Shown here piece after piece: positions 23,688 through 34,830 of a stretch of DNA of 64,000 bases. The stretch spans positions 64,246,290 through 64,310,289 of the forward strand of contig NC_065537.1 of assembly GCF_932294415.1 (NCBI RefSeq), in the 5' to 3' direction. The notes beneath the pieces are model-generated. The model searched no databases, had not been told where the DNA came from, and worked only from the letters and a program-made list of their open reading frames with translations. Made by a program: the position numbers and the translations under genes. Origin of the DNA: Quercus robur. Lineage: Eukaryota > Streptophyta > Magnoliopsida > Fagales > Fagaceae. Position 1 is the stretch's first letter. The number at the start of each line of letters is the position of its first letter.

Positions 23688-24030
23688 TTACATGGGCTTG
23701 TTATTGGGCTTTCAGAAGAAAAATCATTTGTAATTGGGCCACCTGGTTTGGTCGGCCCAGTTTGATAGTTTCTGCTTTAATGCTATTTTAGTTTGTGAAA
23801 TTGTTCTTTCATGTGCATTTGTCAAATTTGTGTTGTTTACTTGTCTTTCGGAAAAGACTTTCACGGAGTGCGTGTTTTTTTTTTATGAATAAAAAAAATT
23901 TCCGTGGAGTGCGTGTTGTTGCTTGCATGTATTGTAAACTCTGAATTTGTAATGAAATTGTTCTGTTATATTTTGTGTTTTCGAAATATTAATTATTACT
24001 ATTATAGTTTAACTAAGTTACCTTGGGACA
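23688..24030. other. 3' flank of the LOB-like gene
   Basis: An AATAAAAAAAATTTCC at about 23887 may serve as polyadenylation signal. The phrase CACGGAGTGCGTGTT, with T-rich sequence, occurs twice (about 23863 and 23904), a small tandem repeat. No other gene is visible. Confidence 0.4.
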
Positions 24031-24406
24031 TATATTGTTAAAGGATGACATTTGAGGCCTCAGGCTAGAGAGCAGATTGCAGTAGCAGCAGATAGAAAAG
24101 GAAAACAGAGAAGCTACAGGTCGTATTGTATAAATAGTTCTAGGGTTACAAGTAGTTTAACCTTGATGTAATTAGTTAGTTAGTAGTGGACGTGTTAGCT
24201 CTGTATTGGTAGATTGTTATTTAGTTAGGTTGTTAATAGTCAGTCAGTTTTTCACGCCTATTCTCATTGTATATAGGAACAGAGTTCATTTTATTTAATA
24301 CACAGATTCATTCACATACAAACTTTTCTCTCTTTCTCTCACTCTTTCTGGTCTCCATGAGTTCCACCATTGTTGAAGGTGTATGTGCTTGAATTCTAAC
24401 ATATAT
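24031..24406 (+). mobile_element. Solo LTR, 366 bp (24036-24401)
   Basis: It starts TGTTAAAGGATG and ends GAATTCTAACA, with TG…CA termini and a 5-bp direct repeat TATAT on each side (24031-24035 and 24402-24406). A TATA-like TGTATAAATAG at about 24127 and a C/T-rich 3' part fit a copia LTR, but orientation and superfamily are inferred. No internal region follows. Confidence 0.75.
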
Positions 24407-24619
24407 TAATAAACTTTTTCAGAAATATTTTATGCAAAAATGAAAAAGTAATTGATTTTTTTAAAGCTTTTTCAATTTCTCATACAAAGTTTCCTAAAAT
24501 ATATTATTAGAGCATATATTAACAGACCCTTACTACTGCTACTATTATTATTATTTTTCAATGTCCTATTACACAAGCTCGATGTGAGTAACTTCTAAGC
24601 TTTTTGAAGTTTCAGTCAA

Positions 24620-25560
24620 TCACTGATTGAACCAATTCTGAATCTCAAATTTCTTCTGCTTATGAATCTGCTATGGTGAATTGAATTCTGGTGCTCAATT
24701 TCAGTCTGGTGGTGCCAGTTCTTCATTAACAATTTCACAGGTGCATTTCCCCTTCTACTCCTAGCATAGATTCCAAACATTCCATTTTTTGGGGCAGTAT
24801 TGTTGATAGACAAGCTTTTGCATCTAAAGGTTGGATCTTGGACACTGGGGTAACTGATCATATAGTCCATTCAATAACTCATCCTACCACCATTACTCTT
24901 GTCATCAATACTGTTGTTCATTTATCTATTGGAAAAACAACATTTGTAACTCAAATAGGCACAGTTAAACTTAGTGAAACTCTTATCTTGACTGGTGTAC
25001 TTTGTGTACCTTCTTTAGTTTCAACTCAATTTCTATTAGTTATCTTACAAAATCTTTATTTTGCTGCTTTTTCTTCATTTCTAACTTGTGGTTTATTCAG
25101 GACCTTGCTCATTGGATCATGATTGCTCTGGGTAAAGAACAGGTAGTCTCTACTTCCTGCAGCAAGACTTCAAGTCAGATATGTTCAAATCAATTGTTTC
25201 TTCTATACATACATGTCCCCTAAATGCTTGGCACTATTGTTTAGGTCATCCCTCTAATGAGAAATTAGCCCTTCTTAATAGGGCGCTTCCTGTTGTAAAT
25301 AGCAATAAAGATGATCTTCGTATGATTGGTCCAATTGCTAAGCAAAAAAGGCTTCCTTTTCGTTCCTGTACTAATGTTTCTCATGCTTGTTTTGAACTCA
25401 TACACTGATTTGTGGGGACTCTTCTCCATTCCTACCATTGATGTTTTCAAATTCTTTCTTACAATTATTGATGATTATTCCAAATGTACTCGGGTATACT
25501 TGCTTAAATCTAAGTCTGAAACTCAGTCCCATGTTGTGCAATTTGCCACTTTAGTTGAAA
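24620..25560 (+). pseudogene. Ty1/copia gag-pol fragment (protease and integrase start)
   Basis: WILDTGVTDHIVHSITH near 24830 is the copia protease active-site block (DTG present). It continues with IGTVKLSETLILTGVLCVPS. The GAG-pre-integrase block NAWHYCLGHPSNEKL lies near 25215 (the H…H pair visible) and the integrase start FFLTIIDDYSKCTRVYLLKS near 25450. There are frame changes near 25110 and 25405. The sequence ends abruptly at about 25560 in VETF and passes straight into purine permease homology. Confidence 0.85.
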
Positions 25561-25837
25561 CATTTTCTTTCTCATTGTGGGTCAAGCTGCTGCTGTTCTT
25601 CTTCGGAGACTTAATTATGACCAGGGTGGAAATAGTAAATGGATGGCTACTCTTGTCCAAATTGCTGCCTTCCCAATCCTTTTGATCGCATTCTTTCTTA
25701 TTCCTTCCTTCAAGGAGCCTTCAACTTCTTCAGCCCCACGCTCTTTTAAAATTCTTGCCTTGATCTACTTCTCTCTTAAGAGTGCTCAAAGCAAGTGACA
25801 AAATGATGTATTCCTTTTTTTGGTTTGTTTTTGTTTT

Positions 25838-25873
<36 letters not shown>

Positions 25874-26616
25874 GATAACACAACATGATGTATTCTGTTG
25901 GACTCTTCTACCTCCCTGCCTCTACTTACTCCCTCATATGTGCAACATTAACAGCTTTTAATGCAGTTTTCTCAAACTTAATCAGTTCTAAAAAGTTCAT
26001 TGCTTTAATTCTTAACTCTGGTTGTCCTCTCATTTTCATCTTTCCTGATTGTAGTCAATGATGACTCTGATGGACCATCAGGAGTTTCTAAGTGGCATTA
26101 TATAATTGGTTTCCTTTATACCCTTAGAGCTTTTGCACTTCACTCTCTTTGCCTGTCCCTGATGCATCTTCCCTTCCAAAAGGTTCTAAAAAGGGAAACA
26201 TATTCGGTGGCTCTGGATATGCAAATCTGTACAGCACTTGTTGCCACCTGTGTTTCTATTGTGGGAAATGGAAGACTTTTTGTATGGAAATGGTAGGTTT
26301 TGCTGGAGGAAGAGTTTCTTATGTTATGACCTTGGTTTGGACACCTGTGGCTTGGTAGGTTTGTTCTGTTAGTGTTGTACTGTTGTGGACTTAATTTGTA
26401 CTTGTATCATCTCTATCAGTACTGCTTCTTTGGATATTACTCCTATTGTTTCCGTGATAGTCTTCCATGATAAGATGAATGGCATCAAAGAAATTGCTAT
26501 GCTTTTGGCTATTTGGGGTTTTGCATCTCATATTTAGTAGAATTATCTTGATGATTCTAAGGCAAGGTGATCGCAGAACATTGTTAGTGAGTCTCATAAT
26601 GACTCACCTTGTTGAT
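25561..26616 (+). pseudogene. Purine permease (PUP) pseudogene
   Basis: It aligns along its length with the intact permease exon at about 52117-53111 (for example GQAAAVLLRRLNYDQGGNSK against GQAAAVLLGRFYYDQGGNSK). It starts at about residue 35 of that protein and runs to the equivalent of the stop. It has many frameshifts, a 16-bp-scale deletion near 26265, TAG codons (CACCTGTGGCTTGGTAG near 26350) and a poly(T) insertion at 25800-25890. The 5' end is replaced by copia sequence. It cannot encode a transporter. Confidence 0.9.
25797..25895 (-). repeat. Poly(T) insertion flanked by short direct repeats
   Basis: Relative to the intact gene, a T-rich block of about 75 bp sits between ATGATGTATTC (about 25804) and a second ATGATGTATTC (about 25885). 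An A-tail on the minus strand bounded by a target duplication is what a very short retroposon insertion leaves. Confidence 0.65.
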
Positions 26617-26672
26617 TTCTGGTGCAATCTTTTGTGCTTGTGACCTTGGCATCATGTGAATGGTTTGGGCAG

Positions 26673-28220
26673 GCAAGTTTCTGTAGAGGAAGGAGAAGCC
26701 AAAGCGACCATGACTTGAATGTTTTGTTTATTGAAACCAGTGCCAAGGCCAGCTTTAATATTAAGGTAAGCAATTAGTTTCCTCTACTTGGATAGCTAAT
26801 TATACAAATGTTAAAGGCTTGTTGATAAAATGTAAATGCACATGATTTTGTTTGGGCTCACTCCAAACACTAGAGACTTCATTTTCGAAAAGAAAAAGGT
26901 TTTAGTGAATCATGCGAATGATCTGACCATCAATGATTCTGCTATATTTCTCTTTCAAAGGGTAAAATTCGTTTATTGGTCTCTTTTGAATAAAGGAGAA
27001 TATCTAGATGTCAAGAGTTCATACATACTCAATAGTTACAACAGCTGTTTCATGCTTAGCTGAATTTCTGGTCTCCTAAAATATTTCATGTCTCATCAAT
27101 GATTTATGTTGCTATAATCTGATTAACACAATGACAGCATATGATTATTTCTTTCCCAGCAACCAAAAAAAAAAAAAACCCTCTTATGTAAGCTTCTTAT
27201 TGTTTTTGTATTGCTAAAAACCTCATAGTCATGCAACTTAGTTTTCATTATCAATCCCTTGTCAGGAACTTTTTACAAAGATTGCAGTAGCCTTCGGAAT
27301 GGAAACACTTTTTTTGACCAATCAAGAAGACATGGTTGATGTTTTCGAGACCCCCCAGGTGAGTTTATTGATATTGTTTGGGCGATTAAAGATAACTACG
27401 GTGAGGTGAATTGGGAATTATTTGCTATCACTGCCTGGAGTCTTTGGAATAATAGGAACAATGTGAGACACGGGGGACAGTGTAAAAGCCAAGAAGTGAT
27501 TGCCAAGGAGGCCGTAGAGTGCTGGAAAGAAGTGCAGACTGCAAACCAGCCCCAAGAAACATCCCCTGCACCTGATGAACACCCTTGGGCACCCCCTAAA
27601 CAGGGGTGGTATAAGGTTAACACAGACGGAGCAATCTTTAAGGACATAAAGTGTTGTGGCATAGGTGTGGTCAATAGAAATGAGGGGTCAATTAATGGGG
27701 GCTATGAGCAAGAAGGTGGAACTGCCTTTGGGTGTGCTGGAAATCGAAGCCAAAGCTGTGGAGGAAGGAGTTTTGCTAGCATGGGATCTTGGGCTTAAAG
27801 GGATAATTATAGAAACTGATGCTCAACAGGTGACTTTTTCTCTGAGGAGCCATTGTGTGTCACCGAGTTCTATTAGGAAAATAATTGAAGGAATCATACT
27901 GGGTCTGAGATGTTTCAACGCATGGGAGGTGTCCCATACCCGTAGGAGTGCAATTGTGCTGCTCATATCATGGCTAGACAAGCCAAGTTTATGAATGAGT
28001 GTAATCTCTGGGTAGAAAAGACTCTGCCCATGATAGCTGACCAAATTCAATCTGATGTATCTCACTGTATTTTGAGTTCAAGTTAATGAAAGGTTGACAA
28101 TGATGTTTATAAAAATAAAAAAATAAATAAATAAAAAAAGACATGGTTGATGTCAATCTCAAGGCTAGCAATGCATTTGCAATGCAGTCACAATCATAGT
28201 CAGGAGGATGTGCATTTTGA
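26673..28220 (+). pseudogene. RABH1/Rab6-type small GTPase pseudogene, last two exons
   Basis: Exon 26673-26765 is preceded by AG and followed by GTAAGC. It encodes the Rab6-like stretch VSVEEGEAKA then, after a 1-nt frame loss, FIETSAKASFNIK. The intron ends CAG at 27265. The last exon gives ELFTKIAVAFGMETLF and QEDMVDV, is split by a LINE, and resumes at 28154 with NLKASNAFAMQSQS, a TAG, then SGGCAF and a stop. RABH1 proteins act in Golgi vesicle traffic and end in Cys-x-Cys for prenylation; here the final Cys is Phe. The frameshift, internal stop, LINE and lost Cys make it a clear pseudogene. Upstream exons with the GTP-binding motifs are absent. Confidence 0.8.
27327..28153 (+). mobile_element. 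5'-truncated LINE insertion with 16-bp TSD
   Basis: The direct repeat AAGACATGGTTGATGT lies at 27327-27342 and 28138-28153. Between them is a plus-strand RNase H-like (RVT_3) segment: [40 protein letters not shown], then in another frame [20 protein letters not shown] and IIETDAQQV. The insert ends in an (AAAT)n A-rich tail. There are frameshifts near 27690 and 27955. This is a textbook target-primed insertion. Confidence 0.9.
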
Positions 28221-29179
28221 TACATGTTGTGGACCTAGGCTCCAACTTCTTTGTCCCATATTAAATGTCTTATGAATTATATCGTGTTTGTAAAGTCCTC
28301 GTTGTCCTCTTTTGTAGCTTTGCCCCTCTTTTTGGTTGGTTGCTAAAGGATTTATGTACCATTTGGTAAATTTTTAGAAAATTAGTATCTTCAGTGAACT
28401 TAACTACAAATTCTTTTTCTAAAAATGATTATATGCGATACAACTGTTTGGGTCTATCCTTTATTTTGAAAGAATCTTTCTGTCATGTTAGGTATGTGTT
28501 AAAAAGGTGACTTCTCCGCTCCAATTTACAATTCTGTCTCCTATTAGACAGATCTCCTCTCCATTTCTAGTTCAAGAGCATAGCCCTTCCTCACTCAAAA
28601 ATCAGAACAATTAAGTGCATGTGACTACTTCACTCGAGGAGCTTGTAACATTCTCTATTTACCCTTCCAAGGCTTAAAGTTTTAGATATTGTCATCCCTC
28701 AAGTTGCACTGATTCTCCTCACGGGATGTATGTATTCTCATTCTTATATTATTTAATGTACAGATCTCAAAGTTATATGGGGTATGCACATGGTGCGAAA
28801 AAGGATATATGTATTCTCTGATTCTCATTCTTATAAAGTTTAATGTACAAAATCCAAAGTTATACAGGGTATTCTCATTGTGAGAAAGAAGATTGATATA
28901 TTGAATGCATAATATATTTTATGAGTTAATTACAATCTTAAAATTGATTATTGGAGAGGCTAAGAGAGACACCTTATGCCCCCATTGACATGACAAGAAG
29001 TTAAAATGAAATTGTGAGCTTTCTGTAAAGCTATAACTGGTTTTACAATTTTACAACCAATGATTTTCAATCATTAAGTTGGCAAAGACAAAGAAAAAAC
29101 AATAATATTTCTCCATTTCTCTTGGTTATGGAGTTACTCCAGCTTGAGTTATTACAACAGACCCGCAAAGAATTCAAAT
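28221..29179. other. Intergenic DNA with a diverged ~85-bp duplication
   Basis: ATTCTCATTCTTATA followed by TTTAATGTACA and CAAAGTTATA occurs twice (about 28735-28790 and 28820-28875). The first part may be 3'UTR of the Rab pseudogene. No gene is visible. Confidence 0.5.
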
Positions 29180-29856
29180 GCGATTAGATGAGTATATGAA
29201 AAAAGATAAGATTAGGACCTAAAAGAAAAATTACCAAGGAATTTCATATCATGAATAACATTGGCAAAACAGAGAGCATGTATCATATATGGGAAGTAAA
29301 AATTAATAATAGTAAGAATCAGGCAAATCAAAATCTCTGCTACTAGTATAAGAAATAAAGACCAGATAAAGATTTTACGAAGCTTGGAAGAAATCATACC
29401 ACAAATCCTAGAATAAGATGAAATACCCTCTTGAAATTTTCTCTATAAATATTCATCTACTTACAATAACCATAGTTTCCATCAAATTTTATGAAACTTA
29501 GTTTGTCACATTACCCAGTGGTACGGACCCTCCCTATCCTAAAGTGACCAAGTCTGTGAATTTCCCTAAAACAAATAGGCACCAAAGCAAACAATAGCTG
29601 AGACGTTATTGCAGAAAAATCTGTTCAAAACCTTAACCAGCTCTCACTCCACATAGATTAATAACCAGACCTCCCCCAAAATTCTATCACAATTCCAATG
29701 CATAACAAATCAACAATTTACTGATCCATCAACAAATGACAGAGATTGAAGAGGAATATAGAATTAAATTTTAAAAAATACATTATCCATATGATATCAT
29801 TTCTAAATCACACATAACTTACTGAAAAATTATTTTTGATATAAATAACTAGGAGC

Positions 29857-30213
29857 TCAAGCACTCTTGAGTGAAACTAGGCTCTCAACGTACACCACAG
29901 CTTCTCTTGGGATGAATGATTTCGGAAACTCTGGAATTTGAAGTTTCCTAATTTCTTTAGAACCAATGTTATACAAGACTATTGCGCCATCGTCACCAAC
30001 AAGAAGAAGCATTCCATTCTTGGAAAATTGTAGGGGCTTGTGAATTCCTAACAAGGGTCCTACAACAAGTTGTTTGGTCCAAGAATCCTCAACCCCATAT
30101 TCACGCATCACCCATTTATCAAAGTATTTCTCTGTCATAGTCATAGTAAACTCCTTATAAACAGCAAAAGCAAGGCAATCATTGAACACAGAAAAAACTT
30201 TGTTCCTCTGCAT
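29857..30213 (-). pseudogene. F-box-associated domain C-terminal fragment
   Basis: The frame reads NKVFSVFNDCLAFAVY, KWVMREYGVEDSWTKQLVV, AIVLYNIGSKEIRKLQIPEF and AVVYVESLVS, then stops. It is a paralogue of the FBA region at 1694-2470 (compare WEMREYEIGDSWTKQLVV). Its 5' part is missing because a hAT element is inserted at about 30236 and the sequence beyond is not F-box. The 3' flank down to about 29190 also matches 660-1740, so this is a segmental copy, same orientation, some 28 kb away. Confidence 0.75.
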
Positions 30214-30227
30214 ACTTGAAACACTAT

Positions 30228-31044
30228 ACTCCTTTTCAGCGGGGGAGCTAAGAATTTAAGTCGAGGGCAAGATTAAAAGATAAGATTAAAAGTAAAAAAT
30301 TAACCTAAAAAAATTAATCAATATTAATAGCAAAATAAATAAACTACTATATTATAATGTAATTGTCATACAGAATCTAACATAAAATGTAAACTTTAAT
30401 TTATTTTTTTACATTTAGCTTATTTTACTCAATTGCCTTCGATAATTTTTCATATTTTGAAACCATTGCATGATTTCTTCATACTCAATAGTCTTGAATA
30501 TATTTTTCTCAATATATGTGACTAAACAATCATTTATCCATTAATCTTCTATTTGATTATGTAATCAATTTTTAATTATGTTCATTGCCGAAAAAGCTAT
30601 TTCAACAATAGCTGTTATAACTAGTAAGATCAACGTCAAAGTCACTAATGAGTAAACTAATGAATATGAAACATTTTTTTTTTTAATCATTGGGACCCAT
30701 TGTTTTATATTATAATTGTACGTTTTTGTTTTTAAAAGTCCATCAGGCTACTGTGTAGTGTGTGCATACTCTTATCCTATTCAATGTAGAGTTTTTTTTT
30801 TTTTTAATCATTATTAAATGGGACCCATTGGTTTTATATATTAGAATTGTAGTAGGAGGAGAAGTCTACTGAGAAAAGGTATCGTGAATTGATTCTTTTT
30901 TTTTTTTTTTTTTTGTCTTTTGTGTCAAGGGGGAAATAAGGCATTTTAGGTCATTATAATATTGTAAGTAAAAAAATTTGAAAGTTCAGAGGGGGCACCT
31001 GCCCCCACCCCCCCCCCTCCCCCTCCCTCTGCCCCTACTCCTTT
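30228..31044 (-). mobile_element. hAT transposon remnant with transposase C-terminal fragment
   Basis: The 8-bp repeat ACTCCTTT at 30228-30235 and 31037-31044 flanks an insert that starts TCAGCGGGGGAGC and ends CTCTGCCCCT, like degenerate CAGGGGCGGAGC termini of plant hAT elements. On the minus strand around 30440-30640 a frame reads IVEIAFSAMNIIKN, NDCLVTYIEKNIFKTI and EEIMQWFQNMKNYR, the hAT dimerisation region of ZMYM1/TTF-type transposases. There are stops, and most of the transposase is gone. Confidence 0.8.
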
Positions 31045-31117
31045 CGGCTCTCGGTATTTTCATTTGCGCACATGTCTTTTTTCTTATTCTTTTTCAAAAT
31101 GCAAATTGCAAATTTGC

Positions 31118-31475
31118 ACCAATTTTGCAAAATGGATAAATACCCTTAATTTTAAAACTATATAGCAAAATACTTCTCTTTCTAAAATATTTAATAAAAT
31201 GTCCCTGTTTTGGAACTTGAGTTCTGTGTAAAACTCGATATTCTTTAAATCTAGTTTTACTTATATTTTTAAGTAGAACTTGACGTTAACAATGTCAAAA
31301 TTTAAATAGCAAATTATGCATAGAACTCGACATTGCTAATGTCAAATTTCACTTGTAACTCAATTTTATTAAAATCTAATTATAAAAATAGAAACATTTT
31401 GCTAAATACTTTGAAAAGATAGGTATTTTGCTATATAGTTTTAAAATTAAGGTTATTTACCCATTTTGCCCCATT
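31118..31475. mobile_element. MITE with long inverted ends
   Basis: The stretch CTTAATTTTAAAACTATATA near 31148 recurs inverted near 31440, within arms of about 45 bp that start GCAAAATGG. The middle repeats AACTCGA/AACTTGA motifs, as in the element at 6021. The TSD is unclear. Confidence 0.7.
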
Positions 31476-32403
31476 CCGATTTGTTTGTTTATATTACGCA
31501 CACTTACCCTTGTTATCGCAGGTGGTTCAAAAATTATTGTTTTCAATGGACTTTTTTTTTTTTTTTTTTTTTGGTGGATAGGTATTGTTTTTATGGTTGA
31601 TTTGGCAGTGTGGTGCTGTTAACTTTGATTGGACTTGAGTTGGATTAATTAGGTTTTAAATTGGTTCTTTGTGCGGGTTGGTTTTTTCAAAAATTAAAAT
31701 TTATGGTGAAAAAGTAAATTTATTCAAGTTAGACTCTTCAGCTTTGGGCTGAAACATACAAACAAGATATGCATAAAAAATTAGAGACATAAGCTCTAAA
31801 AAAGTAATTAAAATGAAAAATGCTCAAAATATTACCTTAAAATTCTAGTTTTAATAATATAGGCATTATACTATATTTTAAAAGTTCCATTTGGTTAGAC
31901 ATTTTGGAAGATTAAAAGAGCATTTTTAAAATTCAAAACTCTATTTTGCAACTACAACTCCTCATAATTTTTTTTTACAAACGCTCATTTTAAACTCAAA
32001 ACACAATTTTCCAACAATTTGTACAAATGCCCCCAGAGAGAAGAAAAACCTGCTACAATTCTAAACTTATATAGTATTTAAACTTAATGAAACATATATG
32101 TGTTCCCACACACACGCATATATATATGGTAATATTTAAAATAAACTCCTTTTAGTAACATCATCTCAAAAAATATAAAGCAATTATTATAACTAAGCAT
32201 TTTAGATTTTTTTTTTTTATTAAATTACATTTATCATACGTATATCACCATATATTGTTGTTGAATGCAAATGAATTATATATGTTTCATTGCATAAAAC
32301 TTATACATTTAAAAAAAAAAAAAACTTTTAAATAACACATGCACTTAGACTAAAATACACTTTTGGTGCTCAACACGTGGGTTAATTTTCATTTTGGTCA
32401 TTC
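31476..32403. other. Intergenic AT-rich DNA
   Basis: No gene is seen. There are a T run at about 31554-31572 and an (CA/TA)n stretch near 32104-32128. Confidence 0.5.
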
Positions 32404-32408
32404 ATTAT

Positions 32409-33022
32409 TGTGGGGCCCGACAACAGATGGGCCAGATCCACCTATTCACAGGAATACTTAAGGCCCAAGCCGAAGAGGATAGTAGTCCCAGCCCAATAAA
32501 CGCAAAGCACCAATGGGCCATAGAAACCGCCGAGGAAGGTACAGCCCTCGGCTGGCCCAGAGCTACACTAAGGAAAGGGGTAAAAGCGGCATAGGGATAA
32601 GCTTGTAAGAAATCTAAAATATCTAGGAAAGGCTGCCCAAACTATCTGCCCTAGACGGAACTTTGCCTCTCACAGAGTCGTGTCTCTTTAGCCTACTCAA
32701 CCACTCCCAACAACTCAGGTCTTAAACTGATGGGACAAGTGTCAGGCTAGGAAAGTTCGACCCTACACGTGGACGAAGGAAATTGAATGCATGCTAATAT
32801 AAAAGGAAAATTTGCAACCTAAAGGAGGGATCTTTCTTCTTTCCGGAGAAAAGGACCAAAAGGGGTGAACACCTCTAAATGATGTATGAACAGCTTGACA
32901 AAACCACAGCCGAGTAAATATGACTTAGCCTTTCGTCCCTACTCTCTACAAATGATATTGTACGGGTCCATTTACGCGCGAACCCAATCCTACTGTGGTT
33001 CAACGTAAATCGTGCACCTACA
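32409..33022 (+). repeat. 5' LTR, 614 bp
   Basis: It starts TGTGGGGCCCGACAACAG and ends GTGCACCTACA. A TATA-like box lies near 32797 (TAATATAAAAGG). Compared by eye with the 3' LTR I find one difference, ATGACTTAGC here against ATGATTTAGC there (about 32919). Confidence 0.9.
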
Positions 33023-33267
33023 ATTGGCGCCCACCGTGGGGCGGCTTGCATGTTAGCTCGAGCGGTGGCGAAGTTGAGTTTCTGTCGAACAAGGGGCTAT
33101 GAAGGTGCCTATATCACCGGCGACATGTTGTTGATATTCCAACATAAGCTCCTACTAGGGGCTACGTTCCACGGTGTCAACGACATGGACAAGCCTAGGG
33201 GCTTCAAACACCAGGCCAGCTCCCCCACCTTATTCGAGGAGCTAAACCTTCAGAAGACAAGCAAATA

Positions 33268-34830
33268 AAAAGCAGCATACAAGTTTTGGACAGAACCAAG
33301 ACCTTGCATGGTCCTCGGACCCAAGCCTCTGGGGAAACCAACTACTTAAAAAGCAGCATACAAGTTTTGGACAGAACCAAGGCCTTGCATGGTCCTCGGA
33401 CCCAAGCCTCTGGGGAAACCAACTACTTAAAAAGCAGCATACAAGTTTTGGACAGAACCAAGGCCTTGCATGGTCCTCGGACCCAAGCCTCTGGGGAAAC
33501 CAACTACTTAAAAAGCAGCATACAAGTTTTGGACAGAACCAAGGCCTTGCATGGTCCTCGGACCCAAGCCTCTGGGGAAACCAACTACTTAAAAAGAAGC
33601 ATACAAGTTTTGGACAGAACCAAGGCCTTGCATGGTCCTCGGACCCAAGCCTCTGGGGAAACCAACTACTTAAAAAGCAGCATACAAGTTTTGGACAGAA
33701 CCAAGGCCTTGCATGGTCCTCGGACCCAAGCCTCTGGGGAAACCAACTACTTAAAAAGAAGCATACAAGTTTTGGACAGAACCAAGGCCTTGCATGGTCC
33801 TCGGACCCAAGCCTCTGGGGAAACCAACTACTTAAAAAGCAGCATACAAGTTTTGGACAGAACCAAGGCCTTGCATGGTCCTCGGACCCAAGCCTCTGGG
33901 GAAACCAACTACTTAAAAAGAAGCATACAAGTTTTGGACAGAACCAAGGCCTCGCATGGTCCTCGGACCCAAGCCTCTGGGGAAACCAACTACTTAAAAA
34001 GCAGCATACAAGTTTTGGACAGAACCAAGGCCTCGCATGGTCCTCGGACCCAAGCCTCTGGGGAAACCAACTACTTAAAAAGAAGCATACAAGTTTTGGA
34101 CAGAACCAAGGCCTTGCATGGTCCTCGGACCCAAGCCTCTGAGGAAACCAACTACTTAAAAAGCAGCATATAAGTTTTGGACAGAACCAAGGCCTCGCAT
34201 GGTCCTCGGACCCAAGCCTCTGGGGAAACCAACTACTTAAAAAGAAGCATACAAGTTTTGGACAGAACCAAGGCCTCGCATGGTCCTCGGACCCAAGCCT
34301 CTGGGGAAACCAACTACTTAAAAAGCAGCATACAAGTTTTGGACAGAACCAAGGCCTCGCATGGTCCTCGGACCCAAGCCTCTGGGGAAACCAACTACTT
34401 AAAAAAAAGCATACAAGTTTTGGACAGAACCAAGGCCTTGCATGGTCCTCGGACCCAAGCCTCTGGGGAAACCAACTACTTAAAAAGCAGCATACAAGTT
34501 TTGGACAGAACCAAGGCCTCGCATGGTCCTCGGACCCAAGCCTCTGGGGAAACCAACTGCTTAAAAAGAAGCATACAAGTTTTGGACAGAACCAAGGCCT
34601 TGCATGGTCCTCGGACCCAAGCCTCTGGGGAAACCAACTACTTAAAAAGCAGCATACAAGTTTTGGACAGAACCAAGGCCTCGCATGGTCCTCGGACCCA
34701 AGCCTCTGGGGAAACCAACTACTTAAAAAGCAGCATACAAGTTTTGGACAGAACCAAGGCCTTGCATGGTCCTCGGACCCAAGCCTCTGGGGAAACCAAC
34801 TACTTAAAAAGAAGCATACAAGTTATCGGT
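33268..34830 (+). repeat. 81-bp tandem array, 19 copies
   Basis: The unit contains TTTTGGACAGAACCAAGGCC and CATGGTCCTCGGACCCAAGC and repeats with no length change. As 81 is a multiple of three, one frame stays open and reads DRTKALHGPRTQASGETNYL plus KSSIQVL per unit (27 residues). No ATG starts it, and one CAA to TAA change (about 34171) splits it into 11 and 8 units. The linker alternates AAAGCAGC and AAAGAAGC (KSS/KRS), a 162-bp dimer pattern. A protein product is unproved. Confidence 0.95.

Noticed and set aside
24838..25685. A transcribed chimeric copia-permease gene
   Set aside because: Both halves have several frameshifts and stops, so no usable fusion protein can be read.
1..25800. 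Shared TCTTAAGAGTGCTC words at 1 and 25774
   Set aside because: Only about 15 bp match and the flanks differ, so I treat it as chance.
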